From positions 98,048 through 162,047 of the forward strand of contig NZ_JARZAG010000022.1 in assembly GCF_029892155.1 (NCBI RefSeq): 64,000 bases of DNA. The letters run 5' to 3'. Under the pieces are notes generated by a model. The model had not been told where the DNA came from. It saw nothing but the letters and a program-made list of their open reading frames with translations, and ran no database searches. Both the position numbers and the translations under genes were made by a program. The DNA comes from Kitasatospora sp. GAS204B. GTDB lineage: Bacteria > Actinomycetota > Actinomycetes > Streptomycetales > Streptomycetaceae. Within the stretch, counting starts at the first letter, position 1. Every line of letters begins with the position of its first letter. Below, in pieces: positions 61,353-64,000 of this stretch.

Positions 61353-62864
61353 GTGACCGCGCTCGACTGGGCCGTGCTCAGCGCGTACTTCTTCGTCATG
61401 CTCGCCATCGGCCTCTGGTCCCACCGGAGGGTCGGCGACGTCAGCGACTTCTTCACCGCGGGTGGCCGGATGCCCTGGTGGCTCTCCGGCATCTCGCACC
61501 ACATGTCCGGCTACAGCGCGGTGATGTTCACCGGCTACGCCGGCATCGCCTACCAGTACGGCATCACCTCCTACGCCACCTGGGCCTTCCCGATCGCGGT
61601 GGGCATCGCCATCGGGGCCCGGCTGTTCGCACCCCGGCTCAACCGGGTCCGCTCCCGCCTCGGCGTCTCCTCACCGCTGGAGTTCCTGGCCGACCGCTAC
61701 AACGTCACCACCCAGCAGGCGCTCGCCTGGAGCGGCGGCCTGCTGAAGATCGTGGACGTCGGCGCCAAGTGGGCCGCGATCGCCACCCTGCTCTCGGTCT
61801 TCACCGGCCTGAGCCTGGACCAGGGCATCCTGCTCACCGGCGCGATCACCGCGATCTACTGCACGGTGGGCGGCCTCTGGGCGGACGCGCTCACCGACTT
61901 CGGCCAGTTCGTCATCCAGATCCTGGCCGGGATCGCGATGTTCGCCGCGGTGCTCGGCAAGCTGGGCGGTGTCTCCGCGATCTGGACGGTCTGGCACAAG
62001 CTCCCCGCCACCCATACCCACCCGACCGCCGGCCCCTACACCCTGACCTTCCTGCTCGCCTTCGTCTTCATCAAGACCTTCGAGTACAACGGCGGCATGT
62101 GGAACCAGGCCCAGCGCTACATGGCCGCGCCCAGCGCCCGGGAGGCCGGGCGGGCAGCCTGGCTCTCGTCCATCCTCTGGTTCGTCTGGCCGCTGGTGCT
62201 GATGTTCCCGATGTGGGCGGCGCCGCTGCTGGTGCACGCCAAGAAGAAGGACGCCAGCGACTCCTACGCCCTGCTCACCCAACACCTGCTCCCACACGGC
62301 CTGATTGGCCTGATCGTGGTCGGCTTCTTCTCGCACACCATGGCGATGTGCTCCTCGGACGCCAACGCGGTCGCCTCCGTCTTCACCCGCTGCATCGCCC
62401 CGGTGATGTCGCGGCGGGCCCGCGCCTGGGACAGTCGAGCGGGCCTGCTGGCGGCGCGGGTCAGCACGGTGGCCTTCCTGGCGCTGTCAATGGCAGTGGC
62501 CACCGAGGTCAACTCGGCCACCTTCAAGGACATCATCACGGTGGTGATCAAGTGGGTGGCCGGCCTGATCGGCCCGATCACCATCCCACTGCTGCTCGGC
62601 ATGATCCCGCTCTTCCGCCGCAGCGGCCCCACCGCCGCGCTCGTCTCCTGGGCAGCGGGCCTCTTCGTCTTCTGGCTCACCAACTACGGCATCAGCGGCC
62701 AGGGTACGGACATCGAGACAGCCGCCCCGGTGGCCACCTCGCTGGTCCTCTACACCCTGATCGGCTTCCTGAAGCCGGAGAACACCCCCGAACGGGACCG
62801 GGTGATCGGCGCGGTCAACGAGGACGGGGACAGCGTGCCCCTGAGCACGCCCGCACTCACCTGA
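61353..62864 (+). CDS. Sodium:solute symporter (SSS family)
   Basis: The 503-residue membrane protein has about 13 hydrophobic helices. It starts at the GTG at 61353 behind CAGGAG, 22 bp after the lyase stop, so it is the second gene of that transcript. Family features include DFFTAGGRMPWWL at the first loop, GGLWADALTDFGQFVIQI and SSDANAVASVFTR. It is predicted to import the uronate or oligosaccharide product of the lyase with Na+. Confidence 0.94.
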   Translation: MTALDWAVLSAYFFVMLAIGLWSHRRVGDVSDFFTAGGRMPWWLSGISHHMSGYSAVMFTGYAGIAYQYGITSYATWAFPIAVGIAIGARLFAPRLNRVRSRLGVSSPLEFLADRYNVTTQQALAWSGGLLKIVDVGAKWAAIATLLSVFTGLSLDQGILLTGAITAIYCTVGGLWADALTDFGQFVIQILAGIAMFAAVLGKLGGVSAIWTVWHKLPATHTHPTAGPYTLTFLLAFVFIKTFEYNGGMWNQAQRYMAAPSAREAGRAAWLSSILWFVWPLVLMFPMWAAPLLVHAKKKDASDSYALLTQHLLPHGLIGLIVVGFFSHTMAMCSSDANAVASVFTRCIAPVMSRRARAWDSRAGLLAARVSTVAFLALSMAVATEVNSATFKDIITVVIKWVAGLIGPITIPLLLGMIPLFRRSGPTAALVSWAAGLFVFWLTNYGISGQGTDIETAAPVATSLVLYTLIGFLKPENTPERDRVIGAVNEDGDSVPLSTPALT

Positions 62865-62901
62865 ACCCGGCGGCGAACACCGCCGCAACGGCCGCGCACG
62901 A

Positions 62902-62942
62902 GCGGGCCCCGGCACTCCAGCAAGAGGACTGGCGGGGCCCGC
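62902..62942 (+). terminator. Likely rho-independent-type hairpin after the symporter
   Basis: A perfect 10-bp stem pairs GCGGGCCCCG (62902-62911) with CGGGGCCCGC (62933-62942), with further CCAG/CTGG pairing in the loop. It starts 37 bp after the symporter stop. No T-run follows, as is usual in streptomycetes. Confidence 0.6.
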
Positions 62943-63179
62943 TAGTCCGGTGACTCAGTGGGTGTTTTGGTGGCCCTAGTGCCATATGCGGTCCTTGTTC
63001 CTACCCTACTCCGCCATGTTTGCCGGGTAGGCCTGGACTCTGACCGACCAGCCAGCAAGGACAGCCGACCGTCTCGTCCGCTTCTGAGTTCTGAAGTCCG
63101 TCTGGGTTGCAGACGTCACGGAATCGCCCAACCAGCAGCGGAACTGGACCTTCCGGCCCGCCGGTGCTGACGCTGTGTC
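62943..63179. other. AT-richer gap before the transposase
   Basis: No gene is supported here. Together with the terminator it makes up the 315-bp space after the symporter. It is less GC-rich than its surroundings and probably includes the left end of the insertion sequence, but I could not define a terminal inverted repeat. Confidence 0.5.
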
Positions 63180-63967
63180 ATGAGTCAGCGGAAGCCGTAC
63201 CCAAGCGACCTGTCCGACGCCCGATGGGCCCTGATCGAGCCGAAACTGACGGCCTGGCGAAGAGCCCGACTCGACCGCCGGCCAACCGGTCAGCCGGCGA
63301 AGGTCGACCTGCGCGACACCTTCAACGCGATCCTCTACGTCAACCGCACCGGAATCCCCTGGAAGTACCTCCGCACGACTTCCCGAACCACGGAACCGTC
63401 TACGCCTACTACGCCGCCTGGCGCGACGAGGGAATCCTCGCCCAACTCAACTACAACCTCACCGGACTCGCCCGCGCGAAAGAAGGACGCAAGCCCGAAC
63501 CAACTGCCTCGGTCATCGACACCCAGAGCGTGAAGACCTCCACCAACATGCCCCCGACCAGCCAGGGAACCGATGCCGCCAAGAAGATCGTCGGCCGGAA
63601 GAGAGGCATCCTCACCGACACGATCGGCCTGATCCTCGCCGTGACCGTCACCGCCGCGAGTCTGTCCGAGAGAGCCCTGGGAATACGCCTCCTCGACCAG
63701 GCCAAGAATCTCTACTCGACCATCACCAAAAGCTGGGTCGACACCGGATTCAAGAACGCTGCCGTCGAGCACGGCGCCCGCCTCGTCATCGACGTCGACG
63801 TCGACGTCGTCCACCGGAAGGTCGACATCCCCGGATTCCACGTCGCGAAAAGACGGTGTACGATCGAACGAAGCCTCGGGTGGATCACGCTCAGGCGCCG
63901 ACTAGCCTCGATCTTTCGTGACGGTCCGTCGGTGCGTTCGACGGGCCATTTCGACTTGTCCGGGTAG
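63180..63967 (+). pseudogene. IS5-family transposase, frameshifted
   Basis: The N-terminal part (PSDLSDARWALIEPKLTAW, NAILYVNRTGIPWKYL) is in one frame and the rest (PHDFPNHGTVYAYYAAW, SVIDTQSVKTS, KKIVGRKRGILTDT, KRRCTIERSLGWI) is in the -1 frame. The switch occurs at about 63371, where one C seems to be missing from CTC(C)CGCAC. The catalytic DDE elements are visible across the two frames. After RRRLA the protein no longer matches transposases, and that break coincides with a CTAG at 63902-63905. The copy is inactive and truncated. Confidence 0.85.
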
Positions 63968-64000
63968 TGGTGGGCAGGCCGAGGGCCCGGCTGTCGCGTC

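Noticed and set aside
63366..63376. Programmed -1 frameshift in the transposase
   Set aside because: No A-rich slippery heptamer or strong downstream structure is seen, and the C-terminal homology is also truncated, so a mutation is more likely.

Overview
The window is very GC-rich actinobacterial DNA. Tightly coupled operons with ATGA/GTGA overlaps, many GTG starts, a modular PKS/NRPS locus and several secreted carbohydrate-active enzymes point to Streptomyces or a close relative such as Kitasatospora. No rRNA, tRNA or CRISPR array was seen. All family calls are read by eye from sequence motifs.

Region 1 (1-13.4 kb) is the 3' part of a hybrid PKS/NRPS operon on the + strand. It holds a KS-AT-ACP module with no reductive domains (5' end outside the window), a 1914-residue aminotransferase / luciferase-like monooxygenase / C-PCP-C protein, an intact M18 aminopeptidase, a discrete thioesterase with Cys in the nucleophile position, an A-PCP protein, and a diverged argininosuccinate-synthase-like enzyme. 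The domain logic predicts an alpha-hydroxy-beta-amino acyl unit joined to one or two amino acids. That is the pharmacophore of bestatin/amastatin/microginin-type aminopeptidase inhibitors, so the co-transcribed aminopeptidase could be a self-resistance target copy. This is the most exciting candidate system here.

Region 2 (13.4-26.2 kb) has a two-component system, a small unknown protein, a double-GNAT acetyltransferase and an Hsp20 chaperone. A DeoR-type regulator pseudogene abuts an 80-bp CTAG-flanked inverted-repeat element. Next is a four-gene amino-sugar/tagatose operon (SIS isomerase, ROK kinase, PfkB kinase, class II aldolase), then a two-domain Lrp regulator, a small exported protein and a patch of decayed gene fragments.

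Region 3 (26.3-34.0 kb) has a 1259-residue secreted polysaccharide-lyase-like multidomain protein, a small secreted protein, a GT2-GT25 fusion glycosyltransferase next to a free-standing PqqD-like protein, and a lower-GC methyltransferase.

Region 4 (34.3-50.3 kb) appears to be a complete L-fucose oxidative catabolism locus: a FadR-type regulator, a secreted beta-helix enzyme, a CUT2-type ABC sugar importer, mutarotase, aldose dehydrogenase, lactonase, L-fuconate dehydratase, SDR dehydrogenase and diketo-acid hydrolase. LutABC is embedded to oxidise the L-lactate product.

Region 5 (50.3-64 kb) has a STAND-like P-loop ATPase with TPR/Sel1 repeats, then an oxidative uronate pathway (uronate dehydrogenase, KdgD, ketoglutarate-semialdehyde dehydrogenase, IclR regulator) next to a PL8 polysaccharide lyase and an SSS symporter. 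It ends in a frameshifted IS5-type transposase. Together the lyases and the uronate, fucose and amino-sugar pathways suggest growth on acidic, fucosylated or aminosugar-containing polysaccharides.
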